A stretch of 64,000 nt of DNA from Candidatus Mycobacterium methanotrophicum (GTDB lineage Bacteria > Actinomycetota > Actinomycetes > Mycobacteriales > Mycobacteriaceae): the NCBI RefSeq assembly GCF_023515995.1, contig NZ_CP097320.1, positions 3,286,001-3,350,000 on the forward strand, written 5' to 3'. Below the pieces are notes generated by a model. The model did no database searches, was not told the DNA's origin, and saw only the letters and a program-made list of their open reading frames with translations. A program made the translations under genes and the position numbers. Shown here piece after piece: positions 1 to 10,318 of the stretch (its first letter is position 1; each line of letters opens with the position of its first letter).

Positions 1-558
1 GGGATGCTGCTCCGAAAATGCAAACGGCCGGCGCAGGGCCGGCGGCCGCCATGGGGCCGATGGCAGGGGCGGCCGGTGCGGCCGCGGCCCGCAAAGTGGT
101 GCGTCCCAGTATCAGCACCATCTTGCAGGTCACGCCTCCCCGCTACAAGATGCCCCGTCATTCCTCCGGTGGATAGCTGCTCCCCGGGGGCCCGGCGTGC
201 CGCAGCCTGGGCGAGTGCGGGGCTGGGCTGGCCTTCGTCGATCGTCTCCCGCCGCACCAGGTCCGCATGTCAGCGGGCCAGCCGTGCAGCCCGGTCTGCG
301 CCGGCGGACTCGCGCGGCAGCCCGGTCAGCTCCGCCGCCTGCGCGTCTTGGCGCGCCACGCTATCAGCGGATGAAACCCCCAGCCGCCCTTGAAAGTTGC
401 CCGCCGCGTGCTGTTTGTTGCTGTGCGGGTCGATCGACGACGCGTTGATGCCGATCACGAACGCCGCCGCGGGCATCATTCCGTTCAAGGACCACGGCCC
501 CCGTCAAGGACACGCTGATCGATTTCCCCAAGTTAGGTCAAGTGGCTCCGAAGGCGGA
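1..558. other. No recognisable gene
   Basis: High-GC stretch with overlapping open frames on both strands. None shows a family motif, a good ribosome binding site or a plausible protein composition. It may be the decayed remains of a gene, but I cannot identify one. Confidence 0.4.
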
Positions 559-969
559 TCAGTAGTCCGGAGTGTTCGGGCAGTACAAACGCCGTGCCAC
601 CGCCACGAAGTGGGCGCCCTGCAGAAGCGGCATGCCGGGGGCGGCGCTTCTCACCCCGTTCACGGCATCGCGGATGGTGTTGCCCTGCTGGATAGTCGCA
701 CAGGCGCCTTTGGCGATGGCGACTGCTTCGGGACCACTCGGTTGTTTGATGCCGAGGCGGTCGATCGCGCCAAGGAATGTGGTGTCGGTCGCGCTGGGGA
801 CATACTCATACGGATCAGTTGGCTCGGCGTGCGCCGACGCGGCCACACCGACGGCTGCTGCCGCGCAGGCTGACGTCACGAGCAGTGTGACAGCGTGCGC
901 CGCCACCCGGAAGCGTGGGTCGCGCCCACGAAGTGGTGTTTTCACCGGAGGCCATTCGTGTTCTGTCAT
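559..969 (-). CDS. Secreted DUF732 family protein
   Basis: 136 residues. A basic N-terminus is followed by a hydrophobic segment (about residues 22-48) ending in an Ala-rich SAHAEP site, a classical signal peptide, so the mature protein should be exported. The rest is a DUF732 domain: it opens with a short FLGAIDRLGI-type motif, continues with GACATIQQGNTIRDAV and ends with a second conserved cysteine in RLYCPNTPDY. The two cysteines probably form a disulfide. The ATG is preceded by GGGGAGA. Function of DUF732 is unknown. Three further DUF732 genes or remnants lie in this window (36.9, 44.6 and 52.0 kb). Confidence 0.85.
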   Translation of the reverse strand: MTEHEWPPVKTPLRGRDPRFRVAAHAVTLLVTSACAAAAVGVAASAHAEPTDPYEYVPSATDTTFLGAIDRLGIKQPSGPEAVAIAKGACATIQQGNTIRDAVNGVRSAAPGMPLLQGAHFVAVARRLYCPNTPDY

Positions 970-1164
970 CGCTCATCTCCCCGTCTGCTCGCGGTGTGGA
1001 CACCTCGACGGCGTGCTCGAAATCGTGCGGCGCAACGACTTTCCGGCTCCGACCGTTCAGCACGATGCTAGATGCCGCGGCCGGACTCTCATAGGCTCAC
1101 CGATCAATATTTGCAATTGTTTTCACGCCCATTCACCAAAGACACCCTGTTGTTCACCTGTCAT

Positions 1165-1851
1165 TCATGCGTTCGTCAGACCCTGATTTTTCAGCCGGGT
1201 TTGTAATGATCTTGCTTTCGGTGGTCGGGTCGCTGGTGGCTGTGCTGTTGGGCGATGGCGTAATTGGGCGTGGGCGTGGCTGCGGCGGTGTGGTGACCGG
1301 TTTTGGGCATGCGTCGATCGCGGTGGAGGCTTCGAGATGCGCTGCGAGGGTGCGGTTTTCAGTGGGCTGCGAATGGTCAACCGGAGGCCGGTAGCCCAGA
1401 TGTGTCGTAGCGCGGCGGCGAACGCCTCGACGTGGGGGTAGGCGGTGGCCGTGGCCACCAGCCGGGCGGCGACGTTGAGAAATGCCAGGCGCAGTCGTTT
1501 GCCACCCGCTCGGCGTAGCTTGCGGGGCAGGGCCAGGGTGCCCAGCCATAGCCCGACGTTGTGAACGGGGGCGGCGACCCGCCAGCACAGCCAGTTACCG
1601 AAAACCGCTTGCACCGAAGATCATCCCGAAGTCGTTCATGAGCGCGCGGACGGCGTCTTCGGGGATGCCGCCGCGCAGCCGGTGATGCGCCTCGACCTCG
1701 GCCGCCCTGAGCTTCTACGCGGTGACGTTGGTGATGATCGCGTGTAGCCGCCAGCCGTCGAGGTCGTCGAACGCCAGCTGGTCACCGGGTTGTTTGGGTT
1801 GGCGGCACGAAATTGGCGGCTCATAAAAAGCTTTGGCAAATGACACGCCAA
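1165..1851 (-). pseudogene. IS1380-type transposase C-terminal relic
   Basis: The minus strand encodes pieces of an IS1380-family transposase in more than one frame. Near the right end the frame reads LAFDDLDGWRLHAIITNV, then RGGIPEDAVRALMNDFG. After a frame change come FGNWLCWRVAAPVHNVGLW and RLRLAFLNVAARLV, the conserved C-terminal block of the family. There is an in-frame stop between the first pieces. The N-terminal two thirds of the transposase are missing, and beyond about 1390 the reading frame runs into unrelated low-complexity sequence. No terminal repeats were seen. This is a dead fragment. Confidence 0.6.
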
Positions 1852-2012
1852 TTACAGTCGGCATTCCGGGCATGCCAGCCGGCCGCTGCCTAGCTAGGGT
1901 AGCGATGTGCTTGCTCGCAGCTGCTGGCTTTTTCTATCTAGGCTCGCAGCCTATTGGCGGCCAACCCGGGCTGCGATGCCGATCTCCTGCGTGGCGTTGG
2001 TTGGTCAGCAGA

Positions 2013-3451
2013 CGTAATGCCTCATGTAAATATGCCCGCGAAACCTGATCCATGCCTCACGTAGGAATGCCCGCGAAATCAGGGTCAGCTGGCCGTCTTG
2101 TTCGTGGTGCGGATGCCGGATCTGACGTCGGGCAGGGCGGCGGGTATAGAGGCGAGGTAGAGCTGCTCGGTCTTGTCCTTGGCGGGTCTGAGCAGGGCAG
2201 CCTGCAGGTCGGCGATCTGGCGGGCGATCGCGGCCGGGTTGAGGCTGTGTCGGTAGGTGAGCAGCTCCGATTTCTGCGCCGCTGAGAGGACCCCGGCGGC
2301 CAGCAACCGGTCCAGCGGGGTCATGGGCTTGTCGTAGAGCCGGCGGCGTTGACCGTCGCGGCTGCAGCCGTAGCCGATGGGTTTGATGGTGGGGGTCAGG
2401 TAGTTGAGCCGGTCGTTGACCAGGTGCCAGAGCCGGTTGAGCACCGCGCGTTCCTCGTCGGTGTCGTAGCGGTAGTAGAATCCGTATCGGCGCACCAGGT
2501 GGTTGTTCTTGGACTCGATCGTGGCCTGATCGTTCTTCTTGTAGGGCCGTGAGCGGGTGAAGAAGATCTCCATCTGCGCCGCCCACTTGATGACAGCCTT
2601 GTTCAGGAACTCGGTCCCGTTGTCGACGTCCAAACCGGTTACCTCATAAGGTATTTCATGCACTCCTGCTTTCAGTGCGCCCAGGATGTGGGTGTTGGCG
2701 TTGTTGCGCACGGTGCGGGTGAACACCCAGCCGGTATGGACATCGGTGAGGTTGAGGGTGCGGGCGAACTCGCCTTTGAGTGTTGGGCCGCAATGCGCGA
2801 CCGTATCACCCTCGAAGAAACCGGGTTCGTCTTCTACCTCATCGCCAGCCCTGCGAACCTTGATCGAATTCCGCAGCAGCGGTGAGGGTGTCGTCGTCGA
2901 AACACCACTGATCTGGTCCCTGGCCTTCGCCGGCGCCAGATAGCGGTCAATCGTCGCCGCGCTCATCTCCAGCAGCTCGGCACGCACGTCCGGGCTGTAG
3001 CGGTCACGACCGAAGGCCAGCTCATCGTGGCGTTGCAGGCCGTCGAGCTGCAAGCGCATCGAAGCAGCCAAATACTTCCCGCACTGCCCACCCGAGGCGG
3101 CCCAAACCCTTTGCAGCACCTTGAGCGCGTCGTAGGAAAACTTCACAGCCCTGGGCTTGCGGGGCCGCTTCGCCACATTGCGCCCCGGCCCCGGTGGCCG
3201 CTTTGCCGCTGCCGTGAGCCTGCGGCGGGCGTTGTCGCGCGACCAGCCCGTCACCTCAACGATCTGGTCCAGAATCTGCCCCCTGTTCTTCTTCGAGGCC
3301 TTCACATACGCCTTGGCGTACCTGGTGGTGATCTCGGCACGAGACGTCATCGACAACCCACATTCCATGCCTAACGACGGTCACCGTTTCGCGGGCATTC
3401 TTATGTGAGGCACCGAGGGTGTTTCGCGGGCACTTTTCGTGAGTCAAGTCG
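2013..3451 (-). mobile_element. IS481-like insertion sequence, copy 1
   Basis: 1439-bp element with one transposase gene on the minus strand. It is flanked by an exact 5-bp target duplication GCAGA (2008-2012 and 3452-3456). Each end carries two tandem copies of a roughly 26-bp motif whose core is ATGCCCGCGAAA (left copies near 2019 and 2051; inverted right copies near 3387 and 3419), giving imperfect terminal inverted repeats. Copies 2 (38733-40171) and 3 (61052-62490) have the same length; the only protein-changing difference noticed is in copy 2. The near identity indicates recent transposition. Confidence 0.93.
2085..3368 (-). CDS. Integrase-core (DDE) transposase of IS481-like copy 1
   Basis: 427 residues, probably intact. 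The N-terminal third is basic and helix-turn-helix like (KASKKNRGQILDQIVEVTG, then a Pro/Arg/Lys-rich linker). The rve-type catalytic core carries the expected acidic residues: EGDTVAHCG (first Asp), LDVDNGTEF (second Asp) and ATIESKNNHLVRRYG (Glu). The exact IS family (IS481 versus the IS1202/ISNCY type) cannot be fixed by eye. An internal ATG at 3350 (MTSRAEITTRYAK) is an alternative start; neither start has a strong ribosome site. Identical to the copy 3 protein; the copy 2 protein differs by one residue near the C-terminus (Leu here, Pro there). Confidence 0.92.
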   Translation of the reverse strand: MECGLSMTSRAEITTRYAKAYVKASKKNRGQILDQIVEVTGWSRDNARRRLTAAAKRPPGPGRNVAKRPRKPRAVKFSYDALKVLQRVWAASGGQCGKYLAASMRLQLDGLQRHDELAFGRDRYSPDVRAELLEMSAATIDRYLAPAKARDQISGVSTTTPSPLLRNSIKVRRAGDEVEDEPGFFEGDTVAHCGPTLKGEFARTLNLTDVHTGWVFTRTVRNNANTHILGALKAGVHEIPYEVTGLDVDNGTEFLNKAVIKWAAQMEIFFTRSRPYKKNDQATIESKNNHLVRRYGFYYRYDTDEERAVLNRLWHLVNDRLNYLTPTIKPIGYGCSRDGQRRRLYDKPMTPLDRLLAAGVLSAAQKSELLTYRHSLNPAAIARQIADLQAALLRPAKDKTEQLYLASIPAALPDVRSGIRTTNKTAS

Positions 3452-3508
3452 GCAGATTGCAACGGCGGCCCGTCTGCTGCGATAGTTGGTTGAGGAAGGG
3501 AAAGGCTG

Positions 3509-4708
3509 ATGCTTGATCACGGAGCCCTCCCGCCCGAGGTCAACTCGGGCAGGATGTATGCGGGTCCGGGCTCGGGGTCGTTAGTGGCCGCCGCATCGGC
3601 CTGGCAGGCGATAGCCAGCCAACTGGACTCGGTCGCGCGCGGCTACACCGCGGTGATCTTGGGGCTGCAAGGCGAAACGTGGTCGGGCAATGCTTCGACT
3701 TTGATGGCCGACGCAGCGCAACCGTATGTCGAGTGGATCGCGACGGCGGCGGCCAAGGCCGAGGAGACGGCCGGTCAGGCTCGCGCCGCGAGCGCCGCCT
3801 TTGAGAGTGCACACGCGGCCACGGTTCCACCGGCACTGGTCACGGCCAACCGCGATCAGTATGTGGCGCTGGTAACGGCCAACGTCTTCGGGCAATACAC
3901 CACCCAGATCGCGGCCGCCGAGGCCGAATATGCCCAGATGTGGGCACAGGATGCGGCCGCGATGTACACCTATGCCGCGGCGTCCTCGGCAGCGAGCACC
4001 GTGACGCCGTTCGGCGAGCCGCCGCAAACCACGACTGCCGACGCCGCACCCGCCCAGGCTGCCGCGGTGGCCCACGCCGCCGGCTCCGGCGCTTCGAGTT
4101 CGCAGTCAACCCTGTCGCAGTTGCTGGCGGCATTGCCCCAGCAGCTGCAGAGTCTGGCCACCGGCGGGTCTTCGGGGGCGACGTTGCCAAGCGGCCCGTC
4201 CTCGTCGGCGTTGATAAACGCCTTCTTCGATTTGAATCAATTCACCTTCCCGGCAATCGCCGTCGCCGCCTTCACCCGCACGTTCTTTTCCGGCGGAAGT
4301 TATACTCTAGCGGCCAACCGGGCTGCCGCGGCCCAGAGCAAAGACTTGCCGAAGATCGGCGGGGGGGACATCGGGGCCGGCGCTACCACTGCTGAATCGG
4401 TTGTGCCGCAAGGTGTTCGGGGTCCGGTGCTGGCCGACGTGGGGCGGGCGGCACCGATGGGCCGGTTGTCGGTGCCGCAGAGCTGGACGTCGACGGCGCC
4501 GGTGGCCAAAGAACCGCAGTGGCTGTCCGAGATGGACCTGGCAGCAGTGCCGGTGTCGGCGGACGCCCCGGTGGCGGGCGCGACGGGCGCAGGCCCGATG
4601 GTGGGCATGAACTCAGCGGCAGGTCCGCATGGGCGTTCCTCGGTCAACAATGTGTTGCGCGTGCCGTCACGCGGCTTCAAAATGCCGCGCCCAACTTTAG
4701 GCGGGTAG
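3509..4708 (+). CDS. PPE family protein (PPE-SVP subfamily)
   Basis: 399 residues. The N-terminus reads [20 protein letters not shown], the defining PPE motif, and the helical PPE domain (about 1-175) contains the WSG turn (GETWSGNAS) typical of PE/PPE export substrates. The C-terminal part has the GRLSVPQSW motif that defines the SVP subfamily and ends [11 protein letters not shown] proteins normally pair with a PE protein and are exported by ESX systems, usually ESX-5 for SVP members; no PE gene is adjacent here. The start is supported by AGGAAGGGAAAGG upstream. An IS481-like element ends 57 bp before the start, so the native promoter has probably been displaced. Confidence 0.93.
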   Translation: MLDHGALPPEVNSGRMYAGPGSGSLVAAASAWQAIASQLDSVARGYTAVILGLQGETWSGNASTLMADAAQPYVEWIATAAAKAEETAGQARAASAAFESAHAATVPPALVTANRDQYVALVTANVFGQYTTQIAAAEAEYAQMWAQDAAAMYTYAAASSAASTVTPFGEPPQTTTADAAPAQAAAVAHAAGSGASSSQSTLSQLLAALPQQLQSLATGGSSGATLPSGPSSSALINAFFDLNQFTFPAIAVAAFTRTFFSGGSYTLAANRAAAAQSKDLPKIGGGDIGAGATTAESVVPQGVRGPVLADVGRAAPMGRLSVPQSWTSTAPVAKEPQWLSEMDLAAVPVSADAPVAGATGAGPMVGMNSAAGPHGRSSVNNVLRVPSRGFKMPRPTLGG

Positions 4709-4793
4709 CCGTTTTCGCCTCGTTTCGGTCGCCCCCGACGGTGTCGTCGCGACCCTCGGCCACCGGTTTGCCATCGTCGCGGCAACAACGCTG

Positions 4794-5996
4794 ATGCTTG
4801 ACTTCGGGGCGCTGCCGCCCGAGGTCAACTCGGCGCGAATGTATGCCGGCCCCGGCTCGGGCCCGCTGCTGGCGGCGGCCTCGGCTTGGGACGGCGTGGC
4901 CGCGCAACTGGAAACCCTCGCCGCCGGGTATTGCTCGGCGATTTCGGCGCTGCAAGACCAGGGCTGGTCCGGCGCGGCATCGACGGCAATGGCCGCTGCC
5001 GCGGCGCCCTATGTGGCGTGGGTGACGACCACGGCGCGGCAAGCCCAGCAGGCGGCCGGCCAGGCCCGGGCGGCCGCCGCCGGCTACGAAGCGGCGTTCG
5101 CCGCAACCGTGCCCCCGGCGGTGGTGCTGGCCAACCGCACCTTGTCGGCGACGCTGGTTGCGACCAATTTCTTCGGGCAGAACACGCCCGCGATCGCGGC
5201 CGCCGAGGCCGTCTACGCCGAAATGTGGGCGCAGGACGCCACGGCGATGTACGGCTACGCAGCCTCCGCGTCCGCGGCGGCCACCCTCACACCGTTCAGC
5301 GAGCCGCCGCAGACCACGAACCCCGCCGGGCAATCCACCCAAGGCGCCGCTGTGGCCCAGGCCGTTGACACCGCCGTCGGACATGCTCAGACCACACTTT
5401 CGCAGCTGACGTCCGCGGCGCCCCCGCAGCTGCAGTCCCTCACATCAGGGGGGTTCGTGAATGCGTTGGCGGCCCAGGCTTCCGTGACCTCGACGTCGAC
5501 CTCGACGTCGACCTCGATAATCACCGCCATCACCGATTTGGATACCGCCTTTTGGCGGCCGGCTTTTTACGCTTCCCAATTCGTGAAAACGCCGTTTTAC
5601 ATCTTGTCTTTTCAGGTCGCGGCTGCCCGAGCCGGCGCCCAGGCGTCCGCGTTGCCGGCGCTACCGGCGCCTGCGGCAGGCGCTGTTGCTGGGGCGCAAA
5701 CGATGGGGCCGAACTGGGTGCTGGCCAGCGTGGGTCGCGCGGACCCGGTGGGCGGATTGTCCGTGCCGCAGAACTGGACCGCGGCGACGTCGACGGCCGG
5801 CCCGGCCGTCCAACCGGTGGCCCCGGCGGACACGGGTTTCAAAGCTCTGCCGACGTGGGCGAACCCGACGAGCACCTCGGCCGGCCTGCCGACGATGGGC
5901 CAGATCCCCAACGGCGCAGGGCGTCGCGGCACCGACGTGGAATACCGCATCACAGACCGCCGCCACCGAATGCCGCGGCCAACCCTGGGTGGCTAG
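4794..5996 (+). CDS. PPE family protein (PPE-SVP subfamily)
   Basis: 400 residues, clearly a paralogue of the preceding PPE gene 85 bp upstream and probably co-transcribed with it. It shows [21 protein letters not shown] at the N-terminus, DQGWSGAAS as the WxG-type turn, GGLSVPQNW as the SVP motif and the same MPRPTLGG terminus. A short Thr-Ser repeat (about residues 230-241) is encoded by a tandem tcgacg/tcgacc run near 5490-5516, a potential slippage site. Likely an ESX-5 substrate that needs a PE partner encoded elsewhere. It converges on eccC5, with a strong hairpin between them. Confidence 0.93.
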   Translation: MLDFGALPPEVNSARMYAGPGSGPLLAAASAWDGVAAQLETLAAGYCSAISALQDQGWSGAASTAMAAAAAPYVAWVTTTARQAQQAAGQARAAAAGYEAAFAATVPPAVVLANRTLSATLVATNFFGQNTPAIAAAEAVYAEMWAQDATAMYGYAASASAAATLTPFSEPPQTTNPAGQSTQGAAVAQAVDTAVGHAQTTLSQLTSAAPPQLQSLTSGGFVNALAAQASVTSTSTSTSTSIITAITDLDTAFWRPAFYASQFVKTPFYILSFQVAAARAGAQASALPALPAPAAGAVAGAQTMGPNWVLASVGRADPVGGLSVPQNWTAATSTAGPAVQPVAPADTGFKALPTWANPTSTSAGLPTMGQIPNGAGRRGTDVEYRITDRRHRMPRPTLGG

Positions 5997-6079
5997 ACCG
6001 TTATGGGGGGCGGGGCGGGGCCTCCGCCTCGCTGACCGCGGTTGTCGCCGAGTGGCAGCGGCCCGGTGCCTGCGCGTGA

Positions 6080-6116
6080 CGAAGGTTCCCCCGTCCGATG
6101 GGCGAGGGAACCTTCG
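6080..6116. terminator. Bidirectional hairpin between PPE and eccC5
   Basis: A perfect 11-bp stem, CGAAGGTTCCC at 6080-6090 pairing with GGGAACCTTCG at 6106-6116, with a 15-nt loop. It sits exactly between the convergent ends of the second PPE gene and eccC5. There is no T-tract, which is common for mycobacterial I-shaped terminators. It could serve both strands. Confidence 0.6.
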
Positions 6117-6127
6117 CGCAGACGCGG

Positions 6128-9100
6128 TTATCGGCGCAGGTCCGTCGCCGCGACCTGGACGAACACGCCGGTGTCCTCGGCCATCAGCAGGCCGCGACCG
6201 CGCGGCAGCGGGCCGCCTTTCATCTTGCCGCGGATGAAGCCTTCGTCGGGGTCGGCGTCCATCACCAGCAGCGGGGCGTTGGCCTGCGCCAGTGCCCGCA
6301 GCATCGGGTCGCTGCCCGCCGACGACCAGCCACCGAAGGTGCGGGTGACAATCACGTGCAAGCCGACATCGGCTGCCCTGGTCACCCACGGCGCGGCCTT
6401 GTGCAGCGGCGAATCGAAGCCAGGCGGCAGCTGCTGCACATCGTCGATGATCAGCAAGATCTCCGGCCCGCTCCACCAAGCCCGCGACAACAGCTCTTCG
6501 GCCGACAGTCCCGGCGGTGGCTCGCGCCGGGACAACACGGCACCCAGGTCGTCCATCATCGCCGCGACACCGTCGAGGTTGTAGGCGAACTTCTCGACGT
6601 AGTCGGTGCTCAGCGTGGTCAACAGCTGGCGACGCGGGTCGACCAGCCACACCTGCGCCGAGGGCCGCGACGTCGGAGCCGCGATGCTGGCTCCCGGCGC
6701 GTACACCCGACCGATCTCGGACATGATGGTGGCCAGCGTCGTGGTCCGGCCACATTCGCGCCGGCCCGTCACCATCAGGTGTGCGTTCTCGGCGAAGTTG
6801 AGATACACCGGCTGCAGGTCCAATTCGTTGATGGCCCAAGCGATTCCACCGGCCCCGACGTTCTGGCGCCGATCGGCCGCGGCCAACGCCTGCACCTGCT
6901 GCAGCCCGAACTTGGCGGGCAGCCTGCGCACCGGCGGCGCGTGGCCGGCCGCCACTCGGCTCACCGCCGCGGCGACGCTGGCGGACTCGAAAACCGAGTC
7001 CGGCGTGCTCGCCAAGGCGGGCCTGGCCACCAGCGTGTGCAGACCCGATTGCGGATCGCTGTCCAGCCGCATGTAATTCACCGCGACCATGCCGCGGCCC
7101 GGCTTGACCGGGACATCCTTGGCGAAGCGGGAGCGCACCAGCTTCGCGTCTTCGACCGCGGCCAGCCGCAGCTCGATCCGGGAGCCGAAACCGCTGCGCA
7201 CCGGTGGCCGCAGCTCGGACTCGCGGTCAGCCGTGACCACCACATGCACCCCGAACGACGGGCCTTGGTTGATGATCTGGTTCACCTGCTCGATCAGCAC
7301 CTCGTTTTCTTCAGCCAGCGCCCGGTAGTTGTCGATCACCAGGTACACGTCGCCGAAGCCGTCGTTGGGCACGCTGCCGGCCTCCCCACCGAACCTGCGC
7401 CGACGGAACACGTCCATCGAGGGCACGTCGTACTCGAGGAAGGTGTGCTTGCGCGCGTGAAGCAGCGCCAGCAACTCGGCCACCGTGCGGCGAACGCCGT
7501 AGGGGTCGGTGGGGCCGACCACTTCGCCGACGTGCGGCAGCCCGGCCACCGTCGTCAGCGCGGTGCTGCTGTAGGCCAGGGCGTAGAACTGGACCTGCTC
7601 TGGCGTGTGGGTCAGCGCGGCCGACGTGATCAGCGTCTGCAATGCGGTGGTCTTGCCCGAGCCACCGGCACCGAGGATTAGCACGTTGGAACCCGGCCCG
7701 GAGGTGTCCACCGTCCACGGCGGCTGGTCGTGCTTGAACGGCCGGTCGATGATCCCGATCGGGAACACCAAGTTCCTGGCTGTGCCGTAGTCCTCTTGCC
7801 ACGGCCGACGAAGGAACCGCTTCACCAAGTCTTCGATCGACACCGGCACGTCGAGCGGAGGATGCCATAACCGATAAGGCTCGAAGTCGATCCGGCGCAG
7901 CTGATCGATGATCACCGTGCCGACCTTCGGTGTCCGGATTGCCTCTTCTTCTTCCTCGTCGTCGGGCTCCGCGGCTCCGTTGCCGCTCAACGCTTCGCCG
8001 TTCCCGCCGAGGATTTCGCCGTTGGTCAGCGCGTCGAAGTCGTCCGGACCGGTGACGCTGACCTCGATAGGCGTGAAGCCGGTGGTAAACAGTTGCGGCC
8101 GAATGTAATCCACCATATGTGTCAGCGCGGTCTGGCCGTCGGCGTCGAGCGAAACGCCGCGACGGTAGTCGCGCCACAGGAACTCGGCCTGGAAACGGAT
8201 GATCTCGTCCAGGCTCTTGCGGAAGTAGCCCAGACCGGCCTGTGCGGGCAGGTTGACCGCGTTCGGCACCCCGGCCGCCTGTGCAGCACCGGCGGTACGC
8301 GCTTTCAGCACCAATCGGTAACCCATGTTCTCCATGAGCTTTTCGGCCCGGCTCTCGATGGTCTGCGAGGCCATCATCAAGTGGATCCAGTAGGCACGGC
8401 CCTGTCGGCCGATCGAGTCCAGCACGTCGACCGCGGTCGGCATGATGCGGAACCATTCGTAGAACTCGTCGATCACCACCACCAGCATCGGCAGCGGCGG
8501 AATGTCTTGACCGCGCGCGCGCATCCTGCCGCGCATCTCGTTGTACTCCTTGGCGTCGTCGACGCCGGCGTTGTCGCAAACCGCCTTGCGCCGGGCGATT
8601 TCGCCCCACAACGCGTCCAGGAAGCGCTCCATCAGCGCCTGGTCTTCTTCCAGGTCGGTGATGATCCGCGACACGTGCGGCACGCCGTTGAACGGCTTGA
8701 CCGCCGATCCACCCTTGAGGTCAGCCAACACGAACTGCAGCTCGTCCGGCGGATGCGCCAGCATCAACGACTCAAGCACCGTGCGCACCAGCGTGGACTT
8801 ACCCGAACCGGTGGTACCCGACATGACGCCGTGCGGGCCGTCGCCGCCTTCGTCGAGGGACTTCATGTCCAAGAACAGCAGCTCGCCATTGTCGGAGCGG
8901 TTGCCGAACGGGATGCGCAATCGCGACCGGCTGGACAGGCCGTCTCGCCGGTTGCCCCACAACGACTCGAAGTCGATCTCGGCCGGATCTTCAACCCCGT
9001 AGTAGGACAGGATGTCTCGCGCACCGATCTGGGCTACCCGCTGGCCGATCTCCTCATACGCTTCGGCCAGCCGCCAGTGCGCCATGCGCTGCGCAAACTG

Positions 9101-10318
9101 CTCTGCTTCCGCCTCGGTCACATAGTCGGCCAGAGCGAAGAACCACCGGTTGTCGTCGATCACCATCCAGGTGTCGCGGTCACGGGGCAGTGCCTCGATC
9201 ACCCCGACGTCGTTGGTGAACTTCAGCACCCGCTCGGGGTTACCGGTCCACAGCGCCGAGCCGGTCAAGTCAAAGAACGTGACGCCGTCAACGCCGTCGA
9301 CGCTGATGACGTATTCCCATTGCGGGTCGTCGACATCGGCGATGATCACGTGGTGCGGAGTCGGTGTCTCCGCTGACGAGCTAGCATGCCGCGGGGTGAA
9401 AGACCCACGGCCGGCGAACAATTCGGCCTGGTCGGCGGCGAACTCGCGCACCGACCCGTACACCATCCGCGCGTTGCCGGCAGCGTCGCGACGGCGTGGG
9501 TCGCCGAAGTGCGGCAGCCACTTGACCCAATCCCATTTCGCGAGATCGGAACTGACAACGATCATCTGGATGTGGTCCGGCCCATGTGAGAACGCCAGCT
9601 GGCAGATAATGGCCCGCATCAGCCCGATCACCTGGTCGCGATTGCCGTCCAGCGCATACCAGGGCTCAACAAGCAGCGACACCATCTTGGGCAGGTTGTA
9701 GACCACGCTCTGGTAGCGGCCAAACTCCTGCAGGGCCTTTCCGGTCACCGGCTCCAGCTCGATATCGGTCGGCATGTTCTGCGGCTCGCCCCAGGTCACC
9801 TCCGGCCGGGTCATGCCCACACCGATCCTGGCGACGCCGAAATTGAGGTCCCTCCCGTCTGGCTTGCGTTCCCACATCCGCGACGAGCCGACCGCCGCGG
9901 TCAGCGTTGTCGGCTCCGGATGGAACCACCGGTAGTTGGTGTCCATGCTGTCGGCGGACTCGTTCGCGGTGTCGCGCAGCATGTCGAGCATCAGCATGAA
10001 CTGGGCCCGCATCGCGTCCAGCTTGGGCCGGCTCATCTGCTGCTGGCCGCCGAAACGACCACCGAACATCATCATCGCGACGCCGCCGATCATGAAGATC
10101 GGAAAGATCGAGCCGGCGCCCAGGAACATCCGCGAGCCGTTGGCGACGGTCATGCCGACCATACCGACCAGCAGACCCACCACGAGGACACCCACCACAA
10201 TCAGCCACCACGGCTTGCCTTCGGGGGGCGGGACACTCAGCGGTGTCGGTAAGACAATGTTCTCCGGCCGAACCGCTGGTGCGCGCTCGGGCGTGGGGCG
10301 TGCAAAACCTTGTTTCAC
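6128..10318 (-). CDS. eccC5: Type VII secretion ATPase EccC5 (ESX-5)
   Basis: 1396 residues, close to the 1391 of M. tuberculosis EccC5, and alignable by eye along its whole length. Two membrane segments (about residues 35-85) precede three FtsK/SpoIIIE-type ATPase domains. Walker A motifs are GTTGSGKST (near 500), GAGGSGKTT (near 883) and a degenerate GRRECGRTTT (near 1183). EccC is the motor and substrate-recognition subunit of the ESX-5 membrane complex. I chose the GTG at 10318 (VKQGFARPTPE) because it matches the family N-terminus and overlaps the eccB5 stop as GTGA; an upstream in-frame ATG would run deep into eccB5. Translationally coupled to eccB5. Confidence 0.97.
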   Translation of the reverse strand: MKQGFARPTPERAPAVRPENIVLPTPLSVPPPEGKPWWLIVVGVLVVGLLVGMVGMTVANGSRMFLGAGSIFPIFMIGGVAMMMFGGRFGGQQQMSRPKLDAMRAQFMLMLDMLRDTANESADSMDTNYRWFHPEPTTLTAAVGSSRMWERKPDGRDLNFGVARIGVGMTRPEVTWGEPQNMPTDIELEPVTGKALQEFGRYQSVVYNLPKMVSLLVEPWYALDGNRDQVIGLMRAIICQLAFSHGPDHIQMIVVSSDLAKWDWVKWLPHFGDPRRRDAAGNARMVYGSVREFAADQAELFAGRGSFTPRHASSSAETPTPHHVIIADVDDPQWEYVISVDGVDGVTFFDLTGSALWTGNPERVLKFTNDVGVIEALPRDRDTWMVIDDNRWFFALADYVTEAEAEQFAQRMAHWRLAEAYEEIGQRVAQIGARDILSYYGVEDPAEIDFESLWGNRRDGLSSRSRLRIPFGNRSDNGELLFLDMKSLDEGGDGPHGVMSGTTGSGKSTLVRTVLESLMLAHPPDELQFVLADLKGGSAVKPFNGVPHVSRIITDLEEDQALMERFLDALWGEIARRKAVCDNAGVDDAKEYNEMRGRMRARGQDIPPLPMLVVVIDEFYEWFRIMPTAVDVLDSIGRQGRAYWIHLMMASQTIESRAEKLMENMGYRLVLKARTAGAAQAAGVPNAVNLPAQAGLGYFRKSLDEIIRFQAEFLWRDYRRGVSLDADGQTALTHMVDYIRPQLFTTGFTPIEVSVTGPDDFDALTNGEILGGNGEALSGNGAAEPDDEEEEEAIRTPKVGTVIIDQLRRIDFEPYRLWHPPLDVPVSIEDLVKRFLRRPWQEDYGTARNLVFPIGIIDRPFKHDQPPWTVDTSGPGSNVLILGAGGSGKTTALQTLITSAALTHTPEQVQFYALAYSSTALTTVAGLPHVGEVVGPTDPYGVRRTVAELLALLHARKHTFLEYDVPSMDVFRRRRFGGEAGSVPNDGFGDVYLVIDNYRALAEENEVLIEQVNQIINQGPSFGVHVVVTADRESELRPPVRSGFGSRIELRLAAVEDAKLVRSRFAKDVPVKPGRGMVAVNYMRLDSDPQSGLHTLVARPALASTPDSVFESASVAAAVSRVAAGHAPPVRRLPAKFGLQQVQALAAADRRQNVGAGGIAWAINELDLQPVYLNFAENAHLMVTGRRECGRTTTLATIMSEIGRVYAPGASIAAPTSRPSAQVWLVDPRRQLLTTLSTDYVEKFAYNLDGVAAMMDDLGAVLSRREPPPGLSAEELLSRAWWSGPEILLIIDDVQQLPPGFDSPLHKAAPWVTRAADVGLHVIVTRTFGGWSSAGSDPMLRALAQANAPLLVMDADPDEGFIRGKMKGGPLPRGRGLLMAEDTGVFVQVAATDLRR

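Noticed and set aside
5490..5520. Regulatory direct repeats in the second PPE gene
   Set aside because: They encode a Ser/Thr repeat in frame and are explained by coding sequence.
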